From assembly GCF_012328925.1 (NCBI RefSeq), contig NZ_JAAXLS010000001.1, positions 124,001 through 188,000 on the forward strand: a stretch of DNA of 64,000 bases. The letters run 5' to 3'. The stretch is from Amycolatopsis acididurans. Lineage in GTDB: Bacteria; Actinomycetota; Actinomycetes; Mycobacteriales; Pseudonocardiaceae. Of this stretch, positions 45,315 to 54,301 are shown piece after piece. The position numbers and the translations under genes were made by a program. The notes below the pieces were generated by a model. That model was given only the letters and a program-made list of their open reading frames with translations. It ran no database searches and had not been told where the DNA came from. Position 1 is the first letter of the stretch; each line of letters starts with the position of its first letter.

Positions 45315-46420
45315 CGCCCCTCCTCCCGTTCGGGCAGCCGGTAGAGCCGGCACGCGTTCGAGCCCATGATCTGCTTGCGCAGCGCGGCCGGGAACAGGCG
45401 CGGAGCCTGCCGGGGCGAGTCGAAGTCCCAGTGCGGATAGTCCGAGGCGAACATGATCCGCTCGTTCATGCCCACATGTGCCAGCGCGATTTCCAGGTCC
45501 CGCTGGTTTTCCGGCTCCTCGATGGGTTGCGTGGTGAACCAGACGTGCTCGCGCAGGTACTCCGAGGGCGCCTTGCGCAGATGTGGCACGTCGGCCCGCA
45601 GCTGTGTCCAGGAATCGTCCAGTGCCCACATCAGCGGGCCCGCCCACGCGATCCCGCCCTCGACGCAGATCACCTGCAGCTCCGGAAACGCCTGGAACAC
45701 GCCCTCACACAACAGGTTCGTCAGCAGCGAACCCATCATGTTGCCGTTCCACACGTGTTCTTCCAGGTAGAACGACGGCCAGCCGGCGCCGCGATGCTGT
45801 TCCAGCCCGCCGGTGTGCGCGGCGATCGGCAGCCCGGCCTCGGCGGCAGCGGCGTAGATCGGCCAGTACCGCCGGCGGCCGAACCCGAGTTCCCCGCCGG
45901 TGGAGAGCAGGACCTGCACGAACCGCGAATCGCCCGCCCAGCGGCGGATCTCCTCGGCCGCCAGCTCCGGCGACTCCATCGGGATCGCGATCGAGCCACG
46001 CAACCGGGGTTCCTGGCCGAGCCAGTCCTCGGCCTGCCAGTCGTTGAGCGCGCGGCACAATGCGGCGGCGTAGTCCGGTTGCTCGGCGCCCCAGCTGTGG
46101 GACTGCAACGGGATCAGCACGCCGTGGTCGATGTCGAACTCGTCCAGCAGCTGCTCCCGCAGCATGGTCAGATCGCTGCCGGGGAACCCGCCCTCGGGCC
46201 ACGAGTCGAGCCGGAAACCGGCGTTGCGCACCCGCGGGTACATCTGCGGCGGTCCCGGCACGCGGCTGCCGAACATGTCCCACCGCGCCTGGTGCGCGGC
46301 CGCCAGGCGCGGCCGGATGTCACCGGCCGGCGCGTGCGGATGGATGTCGGCGTCGACGATGGTGTGGGCGAGCCTGGCCTGTTTGCGCGCGGCTGGTTCG
46401 CCCATCACGGTGGTGGTCAT
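45311..46420 (-). CDS. Amidohydrolase (amidohydrolase_2 family), paralogue
   Basis: 369 residues from ATG 46420. TIVDADIHPHAPAGDIRP gives the D-x-H metal motif, PIAAHTGGLEQ the mid His and IMFASDYPHWDFDS the final Asp. It shares FPELQVICVEGGIAW-type and PEQLREHVWFTTQP-type blocks with its downstream neighbour, so the two arose by duplication and may form a heteromer. It starts four bases into the Rieske stop. Confidence 0.88.
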   Translation of the reverse strand: MTTTVMGEPAARKQARLAHTIVDADIHPHAPAGDIRPRLAAAHQARWDMFGSRVPGPPQMYPRVRNAGFRLDSWPEGGFPGSDLTMLREQLLDEFDIDHGVLIPLQSHSWGAEQPDYAAALCRALNDWQAEDWLGQEPRLRGSIAIPMESPELAAEEIRRWAGDSRFVQVLLSTGGELGFGRRRYWPIYAAAAEAGLPIAAHTGGLEQHRGAGWPSFYLEEHVWNGNMMGSLLTNLLCEGVFQAFPELQVICVEGGIAWAGPLMWALDDSWTQLRADVPHLRKAPSEYLREHVWFTTQPIEEPENQRDLEIALAHVGMNERIMFASDYPHWDFDSPRQAPRLFPAALRKQIMGSNACRLYRLPEREEGR

Positions 46421-46860
46421 TGCTCGCCTCCGGTGGCTTGCGGGCTCTTGCTCGTGTCGACCACGACGTAGGCGTCCTCGACGTGGACCGGGTACGTCTC
46501 GGCCACGTACGGCCCGGGGATGCGGCCACCCGGTGCTTCCACGCCGACGTCGTAGGCGCGGGCAGGGGGTTCGCCGGGACCGAGGAACGACTGGCCGGTG
46601 GCCAGGTCGTACTCCCAGCCGTGCCACGGGCAGGCGACGAGCGCGTCGCCGTCGGCCACGAGGTACTCACCCGCGCGCGCCGAGCGCACCCGTTCCTGGG
46701 TGTGCCCGAGGCACAGTGGACCACCTTGATGCGGGCAGTAGTTGTTGAGCGCGTAGAACTTGTCGCCGACCCGGAACACACCGATCGAACGGCGGCCAGC
46801 CTGCACGATGCGCCGTTCTCCCGGCGGGAACTCCTCGAGCCGGGAAACCACTATTCTCAT
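46417..46860 (-). CDS. Rieske [2Fe-2S] protein
   Basis: 147 residues. The cluster ligands are seen as CPHQGGPLCLG and CPWHGWEYD, i.e. C-x-H and C-x2-H with the first pair about 35 residues before the second. Isolated Rieske ferredoxins pass electrons to oxygenases or act as stable redox subunits. No oxygenase alpha subunit is adjacent; instead the two amidohydrolases follow in the same operon, which is unusual. ATG 46860 is the start. Confidence 0.9.
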   Translation of the reverse strand: MRIVVSRLEEFPPGERRIVQAGRRSIGVFRVGDKFYALNNYCPHQGGPLCLGHTQERVRSARAGEYLVADGDALVACPWHGWEYDLATGQSFLGPGEPPARAYDVGVEAPGGRIPGPYVAETYPVHVEDAYVVVDTSKSPQATGGEQ

Positions 46861-46898
46861 GGGAAAACCTTAGGTAAACCGACCTTGCGGAAGGAAAC

Positions 46899-46921
46899 AA
46901 AAAATCGGGATGCCGGGCATC
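46899..46921 (-). terminator. Weak intrinsic terminator after the MHS transporter
   Basis: On the minus strand a short GATGC-CCG-GCATC-type stem (46909-46921) is followed by CCGATTTTTTG, giving a six-T run. It lies about 20 bases past the stop of the transporter and before the Rieske start. It separates the two transcription units. Confidence 0.5.
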
Positions 46922-46941
46922 AACGCCATTTATCCCGGCGG

Positions 46942-48246
46942 TCAGGTCAGCGTCTCGCGGCTCGTTTCGCGTGCGCTGAGTACCGCGCCGAGCGAGATCG
47001 CGGAAATCGCCACGTAGTAGCCGATCACGGCGGTGATCGTGCCGGCCGAGGCGAACAACGAGGCCGCGATGAGCGGGAAGAACCCGCCGACCACCCCGCC
47101 GAGCTGGCGGCTCAGGCCCAGCCCGGAGAACCGCCGCGCCGCGTCACGGAAGAGCTCGGCGTAGAAGCTGCCCTCGGTGGAGAACAGCAAGGTCTGGATC
47201 ACCGCGGGCGGAATCGCGATCGCGAGCACGATGAGCGCCTCGTCACCGGTGCGCAGCATCGGGAAGAACGCGAAGGACACGTAAAGCGCGCCGATGACCA
47301 GCGACGAGGCCAGCATGATCTTCCGCCCGACGAAATCGGAAAGCCTGCCCAGCACCGGGTTCGCCACGATACCGACGATGTTGCCGATGAGCACGCCGCG
47401 CAGCATCACGGCGTTGTCGATGTGCAGCGTCTTGTTCCCGTACACGAGAATGTAGACGGTGAACATCTGCAGCATGCTCGTTTCCGCGATGGTGCACAGG
47501 AAAACCGTCACACAGGCGCGAGGTTCCTCGCGCAGTGCGGTGAACAGCGGCAGCCTGCGTGGCGCGTGTTCCACGGCGGTCCTGAACACCGGGGACTCGT
47601 CGATCCTGGCGCGCACGTAGACGCCCACCAGCACGAGCACCGCCGAGGCCAGGAACGGCACCCGCCACCCCCAGGACAACCGGTCGGCCTCGGACATACC
47701 GGCGACCAGTCCGGCCGCGAGCGCGGCGAGCACCGAGCCGAGCGCGCCGCCGATCTGGATGAAACCCGCGTAGCCGCCGCGTTTTCCGTGCGGTGCGCCC
47801 TCGGTGGCCATGATGACGGCGCCCACGGTCTCCCCGCCGAGCGCGATGCCCTGGGTGAACCGGAGCACCGCGAGCAGGATCGGCGCGGCCACGCCGATCG
47901 CCGCGTAGGTCGGCAGCAGGCCGATGAGCGTGGTGCAGCCGCCCATCAGCACGAGCGTGATGAACATGACCGGTTTGCGGCCGATCCGGTCGCCGAAGTG
48001 GCCGAAGACGATCCCGCCGAGCGGCCGGGCGAGATAGCCGAACGCGAACGTGCCGAGCACGGCGATCGTGGCCACCAGAGCGTCGGCCCTGGGGAAGAAC
48101 AGGGTTTCGAACACCACCGGGGCGATCAGGCCGTAGAGCAGGAAGTCGAAGTACTCGATGGTGGTGCCGATGGCGCCGGAGATCAGGATGCGGCGCCGTT
48201 GCGCGCGCAGGTCGATGGTGGTCTGGGTCTGCTGGCCGAGCGTCAT
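46942..48246 (-). CDS. MFS transporter, metabolite:H+ symporter type
   Basis: 434 residues, about 12 membrane segments. Key blocks: YFDFLLYGLIAPVVFETLFF, FGHFGDRIGRKPVMFIT, RFTQGIALGGETVGAVIMA and SWGWRVPFLASAVLVLVG. These are diagnostic for the MHS group (e.g. ShiA, KgtP). It should import an organic or aromatic acid. Starts 16 bases after the end of the dehydrogenase gene, which it follows on the minus strand. Confidence 0.9.
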   Translation of the reverse strand: MTLGQQTQTTIDLRAQRRRILISGAIGTTIEYFDFLLYGLIAPVVFETLFFPRADALVATIAVLGTFAFGYLARPLGGIVFGHFGDRIGRKPVMFITLVLMGGCTTLIGLLPTYAAIGVAAPILLAVLRFTQGIALGGETVGAVIMATEGAPHGKRGGYAGFIQIGGALGSVLAALAAGLVAGMSEADRLSWGWRVPFLASAVLVLVGVYVRARIDESPVFRTAVEHAPRRLPLFTALREEPRACVTVFLCTIAETSMLQMFTVYILVYGNKTLHIDNAVMLRGVLIGNIVGIVANPVLGRLSDFVGRKIMLASSLVIGALYVSFAFFPMLRTGDEALIVLAIAIPPAVIQTLLFSTEGSFYAELFRDAARRFSGLGLSRQLGGVVGGFFPLIAASLFASAGTITAVIGYYVAISAISLGAVLSARETSRETLT

Positions 48247-48262
48247 TGCTCTTCCTCCGCCT

Positions 48263-49381
48263 TCAGGACTCGTGCACGACGATGCCGCGGATGATCTTTC
48301 CTTCGTCCAGGTCCTGGTAGCCCTGGTTGATCTCGTCGAGGCCGTAGCGGCGGGTGATCAGCTCATCGAGTTTGAGCCTGCCGTCGCGGTAGAGGCCGTG
48401 CAGGCGCGGGATGTCGTGGAGCGGGTTGCACATGCCGAACACGTGCCCCTGGATGCGCCGCTGGTAGCCGACGAGTGAGCCGTTCGCCGCGAGCTGCACG
48501 TGGTTCTCGCCGGTGCGGCCGACGGAGGTGACCGTCACCTGGCCCGCCTTGCCGACGATCGCCGTGGCCTGCGAGACGACCTCGGCGGTGAGCACGCCGA
48601 CGGTGCAGATGGCGTGATCGGCGAGCTGGCCCCGGGTCAGGTCCACAACGGCGTCCTGCGCGGTCTCCGCGTCGGCGAAGACATGGGTCGCACCGAACTC
48701 GAATGCCTTGTCCCGCTTGAACGCGACGGGATCCACGACCACGACGTGGCGCGCGCCCGCGTGGGCCGCGCCCTGCACGGCGTTGGAGCCGACACCGCCC
48801 GCGCCGAAGATCACCACGGTGTCGCCGGTGCCGACACCCGCGGCGTAGACCGAGGTGCCCCAGCCGGTGGGCACACCGCACCCGGTGAGCGCGGCGACCT
48901 CGAACGGGATGTCGTCCTCGATGGGCACGCACGAGTACTGCGACACGACGGCCCGCTCGGCGAACGTGCCGAGCATGCAGAAACCGCCGAGGTCCTCGCC
49001 CGCGTCGTCGTGGAAGCGGAACGTGCCGTCGGACAGTTTGCCGGTGACCATTTCGGCGCCCTGGTCGCACAGGTTCTGGCGGCCGGTCGAGCAGTAGCGG
49101 CAGGTGCCGCAGGCGGGGATGAACGAGCACACCACGCGGTCGCCGGGGCGCACGCGCGTCACGTTCTCGCCGACGGCCTCGACCACCCCGGCGCCCTCGT
49201 GCCCGCCCACGATCGGCAGGCGCCCGACGGAGTCGCCGGTGCGCAGGTGCTCGTCGGAATGGCACATGCCGGAGACCGCGAAACGGATCCGAACCTCCCC
49301 GGCGCGTGGCTCGTCGAGTTCGAGTTCCGTGACCTCCCAAGGTTTGCCGGTGTCCCGGATGATCGCCGCCCGTGTCCGCAT
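48263..49381 (-). CDS. NDMA/mycofactocin-dependent zinc alcohol dehydrogenase
   Basis: 372 residues from ATG 49381 with GGAAGGG about nine bases upstream. Zinc ligands: SGMCHSDEH, GGHEGAG; structural zinc CGTCRYCSTGRQNLC. NAD fold: GAGGVGSNAVQGAAHAGA. The block SFIPACGTCRYCSTG and the GYQRRIQGHVFGMCNPLHDI insertion match the actinobacterial Rxyl_3153/AdhD group, thought to hold a tightly bound nicotinamide and to use mycofactocin as acceptor. It probably oxidises an alcohol derived from the same substrate as the transporter imports. Confidence 0.9.
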   Translation of the reverse strand: MRTRAAIIRDTGKPWEVTELELDEPRAGEVRIRFAVSGMCHSDEHLRTGDSVGRLPIVGGHEGAGVVEAVGENVTRVRPGDRVVCSFIPACGTCRYCSTGRQNLCDQGAEMVTGKLSDGTFRFHDDAGEDLGGFCMLGTFAERAVVSQYSCVPIEDDIPFEVAALTGCGVPTGWGTSVYAAGVGTGDTVVIFGAGGVGSNAVQGAAHAGARHVVVVDPVAFKRDKAFEFGATHVFADAETAQDAVVDLTRGQLADHAICTVGVLTAEVVSQATAIVGKAGQVTVTSVGRTGENHVQLAANGSLVGYQRRIQGHVFGMCNPLHDIPRLHGLYRDGRLKLDELITRRYGLDEINQGYQDLDEGKIIRGIVVHES

Positions 49382-49489
49382 GACCGCCGCCCTTCCCACG
49401 CCGTCGCCAGCAGTTCTTCAAGGCAAGCTACGGAAACCGCGCGAACACCTCGATGGACAAATGTCGCGGGTAGCGAACACGACCGCTGG

Positions 49490-49511
49490 CCGTATAGCGT
49501 ACGGACGTCCG
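49490..49511 (+). promoter_or_regulatory. Palindromes in the promoter of the amidohydrolase gene
   Basis: CCGTA-TAGCG-TACGG (49490-49504) is an inverted repeat overlapping the perfect palindrome CGGACGTCCG (49502-49511). TATAGC inside could be a -10. The half-site CGGAC matches the palindrome before the CoA-transferase gene (52315), so the IclR between them may bind both. Confidence 0.4.
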
Positions 49512-49535
49512 GCACGCGGCCAATGGAGGTCAGTG

Positions 49536-50981
49536 ATGAGTGGATCCGAGGAATTCGCACCGGGACGGGCCGTTGTTCTGCGGGGCGGCACCGTCCTGTC
49601 GATGGACGGGGCGCATCGCGTGCTCACCGGCACCGACGTGCTCGTCGCGGGCAAGCAGATCGCGGCCGTCGGGCCCGCGCTGGAGGTGCCCGAGGGCACG
49701 GCGGAGATCGACGCGTCCGGCGGCATCGTCATGCCGGGCATGATCGACACGCACCGGCACATGTGGCAGACCGCGATGCGCGGCTACGGCGCCGACTGGA
49801 CCCTGACCCAGTACTTCGTGTGGTACTACCTCGAACACGGCAAGACGTTCCGCCCCGAGGACGTGCACGCGGGCAACCTCCTCGCCGCGGTCGAGGCGCT
49901 GGAGGCCGGGGTGACCACCGTCGTCGACTGGTCACACGGCCTGCAGACCGTCGAGCACGCCGACGCCGCCGTCGACGCGCTCGAGTCCGTGCCCGGCCGG
50001 TTCGTGCTGGCCTACGGCAACATCCAGCAGGCGCCGGGCGACTGGACCGCCGCGCCCGAATTCCGCGATTTCGTGCGCCGCCGCATCACCGGCGACGACA
50101 TGCTGGGCTTCCAGCTCGCCTTCGACGTCACCGGCGACCCGGCCTTCCCGGAAAAGCCCGCGTTCGAGGTGGCGCGCGAACTCGGCGTCCCCGTCACCAC
50201 GCATGCCGGCGTGTGGGGCGCGACCAACGACGAGGGCATCCGGCTCATGTACGACCACGGGTTCATGACCCCGGAGACGATCTACGTGCACGCCGCGACC
50301 CTGTCCGCCGACTCCTATCACCGCATCGCCGCCACCGGCGGTTCGGTGTCGGTGTCCACCGAGAGCGAGCAGAGCGCGGGCCAGGGCTACCCGACGACGT
50401 GGGCGATCCGCGCGCACGGCATCCCGGTGTCGCTGTCGATGGACACGAGCGTGTGGTGGAGCGGCGATTTGTTCTCCGCCATGCGCACGACGCTGGGCGC
50501 CGACCGCGCCCGCGAGCATCTGGAAGCGCACGCCAAGGGCGAGACCGTCACGCACTGCGCGCTGCGTGCCGACCAGGTCGTCGACTGGGCCACGCGCGGC
50601 GGGGCGCACGCGCTGGGCCGCGACGACCTCGGCACGATCGAGCCCGGTAAGAAGGCGGATCTGGTACTGCTGAAGAACGACGACTCGCCGGTGTCGTTCC
50701 CGATCCTCAACCCGTACGGGCACGTCGCGTTCCAGGCACAGCGCGGTGACGTGCACACCGTGCTGGTCGACGGCCGCGTGGTCAAACACGACCACAAGCT
50801 GCTCGGCGTGGACCTGCCCGCGGTGCGGCGCGAGGTCGAGGCGACCGTCGCGCATCTGCGGTCCGCACTCGGCGACGAGGAATGGGCCAAGGGCATGAAC
50901 CCCGACGTGCCGGCGACCAAGATCCTCGACAACCCCTACACCTACACCGACTACCGCAGCGCGGCGACACATTCGCGATGA
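49536..50981 (+). CDS. Amidohydrolase, ATZ/TRZ (deaminase/chlorohydrolase) type
   Basis: 481 residues from ATG 49536. The metal motif IDTHRHMWQTA is near residue 70, further ligands are in VTTHAGVWG and YVHAATLSAD, with the final Asp in LSMDTSVWWS. GKKADLVLLKNDDS ends the beta-sandwich. This group includes cytosine/guanine deaminases and triazine hydrolases. It is followed by a DoxX gene overlapping by four bases and faces the NDMA-dependent dehydrogenase divergently. Substrate unknown. Confidence 0.88.
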   Translation: MSGSEEFAPGRAVVLRGGTVLSMDGAHRVLTGTDVLVAGKQIAAVGPALEVPEGTAEIDASGGIVMPGMIDTHRHMWQTAMRGYGADWTLTQYFVWYYLEHGKTFRPEDVHAGNLLAAVEALEAGVTTVVDWSHGLQTVEHADAAVDALESVPGRFVLAYGNIQQAPGDWTAAPEFRDFVRRRITGDDMLGFQLAFDVTGDPAFPEKPAFEVARELGVPVTTHAGVWGATNDEGIRLMYDHGFMTPETIYVHAATLSADSYHRIAATGGSVSVSTESEQSAGQGYPTTWAIRAHGIPVSLSMDTSVWWSGDLFSAMRTTLGADRAREHLEAHAKGETVTHCALRADQVVDWATRGGAHALGRDDLGTIEPGKKADLVLLKNDDSPVSFPILNPYGHVAFQAQRGDVHTVLVDGRVVKHDHKLLGVDLPAVRREVEATVAHLRSALGDEEWAKGMNPDVPATKILDNPYTYTDYRSAATHSR

Positions 50982-51457
50982 ACCTGGGACTGCTGCTGCT
51001 CCGTCTCGTGCTGGCGGTGCTGCTGGCCGGGCACGCGATGCAGAAACTGCGCGGCTGGTTCGGCGGAGCGGGCCTCGGCGGCACGGGCGAGATCTTCGCG
51101 CGCTGGGGTTTCGTGCGCGGACGGCGCATGGCCTTCGTCGCCGGGCTCGCCGAGCTGACCGGCGCGGCCTCGATCGGGACCGGGCTGCTCACCGCGGGCG
51201 GCTGCGCGGTGGTGACCGGCACGATGGCGGTGGCCACGGTGGCGACCGCGCCGAACGGGTTCTGGGCGCAGAAGGGCGGCTGCGAGGTGCCGTTCTGGTA
51301 CGGCGCCGTGGCCGTCGTGCTGGGGTTCACCGGGCCGGGCGCGTGGTCGCTGGACGCGGTGGCCCGGCTCGCGTTGTCCGGTTATGTCTGGGGCGGCGGG
51401 GCGTTGGCGCTCGGGCTGCTGGCGGCGATGGTGCCGCTGACGCTGCGGTCGCGTTAG
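50978..51457 (+). CDS. DoxX-family membrane protein
   Basis: 159 residues with four membrane segments. LLLRLVLAVLLAGHAMQKL opens the family, FGGAGLGGTGEIFARWGFV and AELTGAASIGTGLLTAGG follow. DoxX-type proteins are small quinone- or redox-associated membrane subunits. The start overlaps the amidohydrolase stop, and its end overlaps the convergent IclR gene by four bases. Confidence 0.88.
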   Translation: MNLGLLLLRLVLAVLLAGHAMQKLRGWFGGAGLGGTGEIFARWGFVRGRRMAFVAGLAELTGAASIGTGLLTAGGCAVVTGTMAVATVATAPNGFWAQKGGCEVPFWYGAVAVVLGFTGPGAWSLDAVARLALSGYVWGGGALALGLLAAMVPLTLRSR

Positions 51458-52251
51458 CGGATGGTCTCCAGCGGCCGGGAATGCCACGCGTCCCAGTCGG
51501 CGCCGATCGCGCTCGCCGCGCGCAGCAGGGGCGGCAGATGATCGTCGACGAGTGTGTCCATCGGCGTCTCGGCGGCGTGCGCGTTGACGTTGACCGACGC
51601 GACGACCCGGCCGTCGCCGTCGCGGACCGGGGCCGCCACCGAGCGGATGCCCAGCGCCAGTTCCTGGTCCGTGGCCGCCCAGCCCTTGGCCCGCACGTCG
51701 CGCAGCATCGCGTCGATCTCCTCCCGCGAGGGCCGCACGCGCGGGGTCAGCCCGGAACGGGTGGGCTCGGCCAGTGCCTTGTCCAGCCCGGCCGGGGGCA
51801 GGGCGGCGAGCAGCACCTTGCCCAGCGACGTCTGCACGGCGGGAAACCGGGTGCCGATGGTGACCGCGAGCGTGACCAGCTTCGGCATCGCCACCCGCGC
51901 CACGTAGACGATGTCGGACCCGTCGAGCTGCGCGATCGAGCAGGACTCGCCGGTCAGCCCGACCAGCTCACGCAGATGCGGCCGCACCAGGTCCCAGATG
52001 TTGGCCGAGCCGATGTAGGCCATGCCCAGCTCCAGCACCCTCGGCGTGAGCACGAACGCACCGTCCGTGCCGCGGACATAGCCGAGCTGCTCCAGCGTGA
52101 TCAGGATCCGCCGCGCGGTCGGGCGGGCCAGTTCGGCGGCCGCGGCGACCTCGGTGAGCGTCATGCTCGCCCGCCCCGGCTGGAAGCAGCGGAGCACGTC
52201 GAGCCCGCGGGCGAGGGCTTCGACGAAATCGGGGTTGGCGTCACGGCGCAT
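51454..52251 (-). CDS. IclR-family regulator (PcaR/PobR-like)
   Basis: 265 residues. The start DFVEALARGLDVLRCFQPG and the winged helix AAAAELARPTARRILITLEQ with LGYVRGTDGAFVLTPRVLEL are the PcaR/PobR group layout; effector domain shows AQLDGSDIVYVARV and ALGIRSVAAPVRDGDGRV. These regulators usually sense aromatic acids or their ring-cleavage products. It diverges from the CoA-transferase/lyase/dioxygenase operon with a palindrome in the gap, so it probably controls that operon. Confidence 0.92.
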   Translation of the reverse strand: MRRDANPDFVEALARGLDVLRCFQPGRASMTLTEVAAAAELARPTARRILITLEQLGYVRGTDGAFVLTPRVLELGMAYIGSANIWDLVRPHLRELVGLTGESCSIAQLDGSDIVYVARVAMPKLVTLAVTIGTRFPAVQTSLGKVLLAALPPAGLDKALAEPTRSGLTPRVRPSREEIDAMLRDVRAKGWAATDQELALGIRSVAAPVRDGDGRVVASVNVNAHAAETPMDTLVDDHLPPLLRAASAIGADWDAWHSRPLETIR

Positions 52252-52276
52252 AGCAGCAGGTTAACCGCTGACCGGC

Positions 52277-52328
52277 TTGACGCGGGCTTCGGGACCGACC
52301 CAGAATCAACTTGTCGGACGGATGTCCG
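52277..52328 (+). promoter_or_regulatory. Promoter and palindrome of the CoA-transferase operon
   Basis: TTGACG (52277-52282) and CAGAAT (52301-52306) are 18 bases apart. CGGAC-GGAT-GTCCG (52315-52328) is an inverted repeat just downstream, and a further GCGGAC lies at about 52334. The layout fits repression by the adjacent IclR protein. Confidence 0.5.
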
Positions 52329-52353
52329 TCTGGCGGACGAAAGGTGACAGCGC

Positions 52354-53505
52354 ATGTCAGGGAGCACCGCGGGCCCGTTGGCCGGGCTGCTGGTGGCCGA
52401 TTTCTCCCGGATCCTGGCCGGTCCCTACGCCACGATGCTGCTGGCCGATCTCGGCGCCGAGGTGATCAAGGTCGAAGGCCCCTCCGGGGACGACACCCGC
52501 AGCTGGATGCCGCCGGTCCGCGACGAGGTGTCCACCTACTACCTCGGCGTGAACCGCGGCAAGCGGTCGATCGCACTGGATCTGCGCGACGAGACCGACG
52601 CCGGCCTGGCCCGCGAACTCGCCCGCCGCGCGGACGTGCTGATCGAGAACTTCCGCCCCGGCGGGCTCACCCGCTACGGCCTGGACTTCGACGCGGTGCG
52701 CGGGGAAAACCCCGGCGTCGTCTACGCCTCGATCAGCGGGTTCGGCACGGGTGCCGGGCGGAACGTGCCCGGTTACGACCTGATGGTGCAGGCGATCTCC
52801 GGGCTGATGAGCCTGACCGGCGACCCGGACGGCCCGCCGTACCGGGCGGGTATCTCGGTGTTCGACGTGATGGCCGGAAACCACGCCGTCATCGGCATTC
52901 TCGCCGCGCTGCGGCACCGTGACGCGACCGGCGAGGGCCAGCACGTCGAGGTGAACCTGCTGTCCTCGGCGCTGACCGGCCTGGTCAACCACTCCTCGGC
53001 CTACGTCGCGGGCGGCGAGGTGCCCTACCGCATGGGCAACGCGCACCCCAGCGTCTTCCCGTACGAACCCTTTCCCACCGCCGACAACGATCTCATCGTC
53101 ACCGCCGCCAACGACAGCCAGTTCCGCAAGCTGTGCGAGGTGCTCGGCATCGCCGAGATGGCCGACGATCCGCGGTTCGCGCGCAACGCCGACCGCACCG
53201 CCAACCGTGACGAGTTGCGGCCGCTGCTGGTCGAACGGCTCGCCCAACGGGGCGCGCGGGAGTGGTTCGACCTGCTCGTCGAGGCCGGAGTGCCGAGCGG
53301 GCCGATCAACACGATCGACGGCGGTTTCGCGATGGCGGAACGATTCGAGCTGGACCCGGTCGTGACGGTGGGCGCAGTGCCGACCACGCGGCATCCGATC
53401 CGGTTCTCCGCGACGCCTGCGGTCTACCGGCTCCCGCCGCCGGAACTGAACGAGCACGGCGACGAGCTGCGTGCCTGGCTGTCCAAGGAGGACACCCGTG
53501 ACTGA
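52354..53505 (+). CDS. Class III CoA-transferase (CaiB/BaiF family)
   Basis: 383 residues. VADFSRILAGPYATMLLADL and IKVEGPSGDDTR open the family; the catalytic Asp is in PGYDLMVQAISG, and SGFGTGAG and GMGNAHPS-type loop (YRMGNAHPSVFPYEPF) are also present. It transfers CoA from one acyl group to another acid, through an aspartyl thioester. Its stop is overlapped by the lyase-like gene, and a LigB-LigA dioxygenase follows. It may load CoA onto a dicarboxylic or tricarboxylic ring-cleavage product. Confidence 0.9.
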   Translation: MSGSTAGPLAGLLVADFSRILAGPYATMLLADLGAEVIKVEGPSGDDTRSWMPPVRDEVSTYYLGVNRGKRSIALDLRDETDAGLARELARRADVLIENFRPGGLTRYGLDFDAVRGENPGVVYASISGFGTGAGRNVPGYDLMVQAISGLMSLTGDPDGPPYRAGISVFDVMAGNHAVIGILAALRHRDATGEGQHVEVNLLSSALTGLVNHSSAYVAGGEVPYRMGNAHPSVFPYEPFPTADNDLIVTAANDSQFRKLCEVLGIAEMADDPRFARNADRTANRDELRPLLVERLAQRGAREWFDLLVEAGVPSGPINTIDGGFAMAERFELDPVVTVGAVPTTRHPIRFSATPAVYRLPPPELNEHGDELRAWLSKEDTRD

Positions 53506-54301
53506 GTACCCGACCGCCCTGGGTGCCGCCGGCCGCACCAGCATCACGTTGCTGGGCAAGGATCTCGCACAGGACGTGATGGGCTCGGTCTCCTTCGGCG
53601 AACTCGCGTTCTGGCTCGCCACGCAGCGCAGGCCGACGCCGGGGGAGACCCGCGTGTTCGAGGCGGTGCTCGCCGCACTGGCCGACCACGGCTTCACCCC
53701 GACCGCGATCGTCACGCGCCTGACGTATCTGTCGGCCCCCGACTCGATCCAGGGCGCCCTCGCCGCGGGCCTGCTCGGCGGCGGCTCACGGTTCCTCGGC
53801 GTCACCGAGGACACCGGCATCTTCCTGCACGAAGTCCTTGCCCGGCAAGAACTCCCCGCCGACGAGGCGGGCTGGGACACGCTCGCGCTGGAGACCGTAC
53901 GTGCCCGGCGCGAGGCCGGGAAGTTCGTGCCGGGCCTGGGACATCACGTGCACAAGGACGGCGACCCGCGCACGCCGCGGTTGATGGAGATCGCCACCGA
54001 GGAAGGCCTGTTCGGCCCGCACCTGCGGCTGTTCGCCGCCATCGGCCGGGTGCACCCTCAGGTGCTGGGGAAAACGCTGCCGCTCAACGGCGCCGGTGTG
54101 TGCGGCGCCGCGCTGGCCGATCTCGGGCTGCCGTTGCCGCTGCTGCGCGGCTTCGCGTTGCTGGCGCGCACCGCCGGGCTCATCGGGCAGCTGGCCGAGG
54201 AGATGCGCAACCCCGTCGCCAACGACATCTTCCTGTCCGTCGATCTGAACAATCGGTCCATTCCCCCTGTTCCGGACCCCCACGGAGGCCGCCATGGCTG
54301 A
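53498..54301 (+). CDS. Citryl-CoA lyase/citrate-synthase-like protein
   Basis: 267 residues from GTG 53498, shorter than citrate synthase (about 380-430). Recognisable pieces are ITLLGKDLAQDVMGSVSFGE, VPGLGHHVHKDGDPRTPRL (active-site His as in citrate synthase) and GAGVCGAALADLGLP. This size and layout match the citryl-CoA lyase-like group, which cleaves or forms C-C bonds in CoA thioesters. Paired with the CoA-transferase, it could activate then split a citrate-like acid. Overlaps both neighbours by eight bases. Confidence 0.82.
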   Translation: MTEYPTALGAAGRTSITLLGKDLAQDVMGSVSFGELAFWLATQRRPTPGETRVFEAVLAALADHGFTPTAIVTRLTYLSAPDSIQGALAAGLLGGGSRFLGVTEDTGIFLHEVLARQELPADEAGWDTLALETVRARREAGKFVPGLGHHVHKDGDPRTPRLMEIATEEGLFGPHLRLFAAIGRVHPQVLGKTLPLNGAGVCGAALADLGLPLPLLRGFALLARTAGLIGQLAEEMRNPVANDIFLSVDLNNRSIPPVPDPHGGRHG

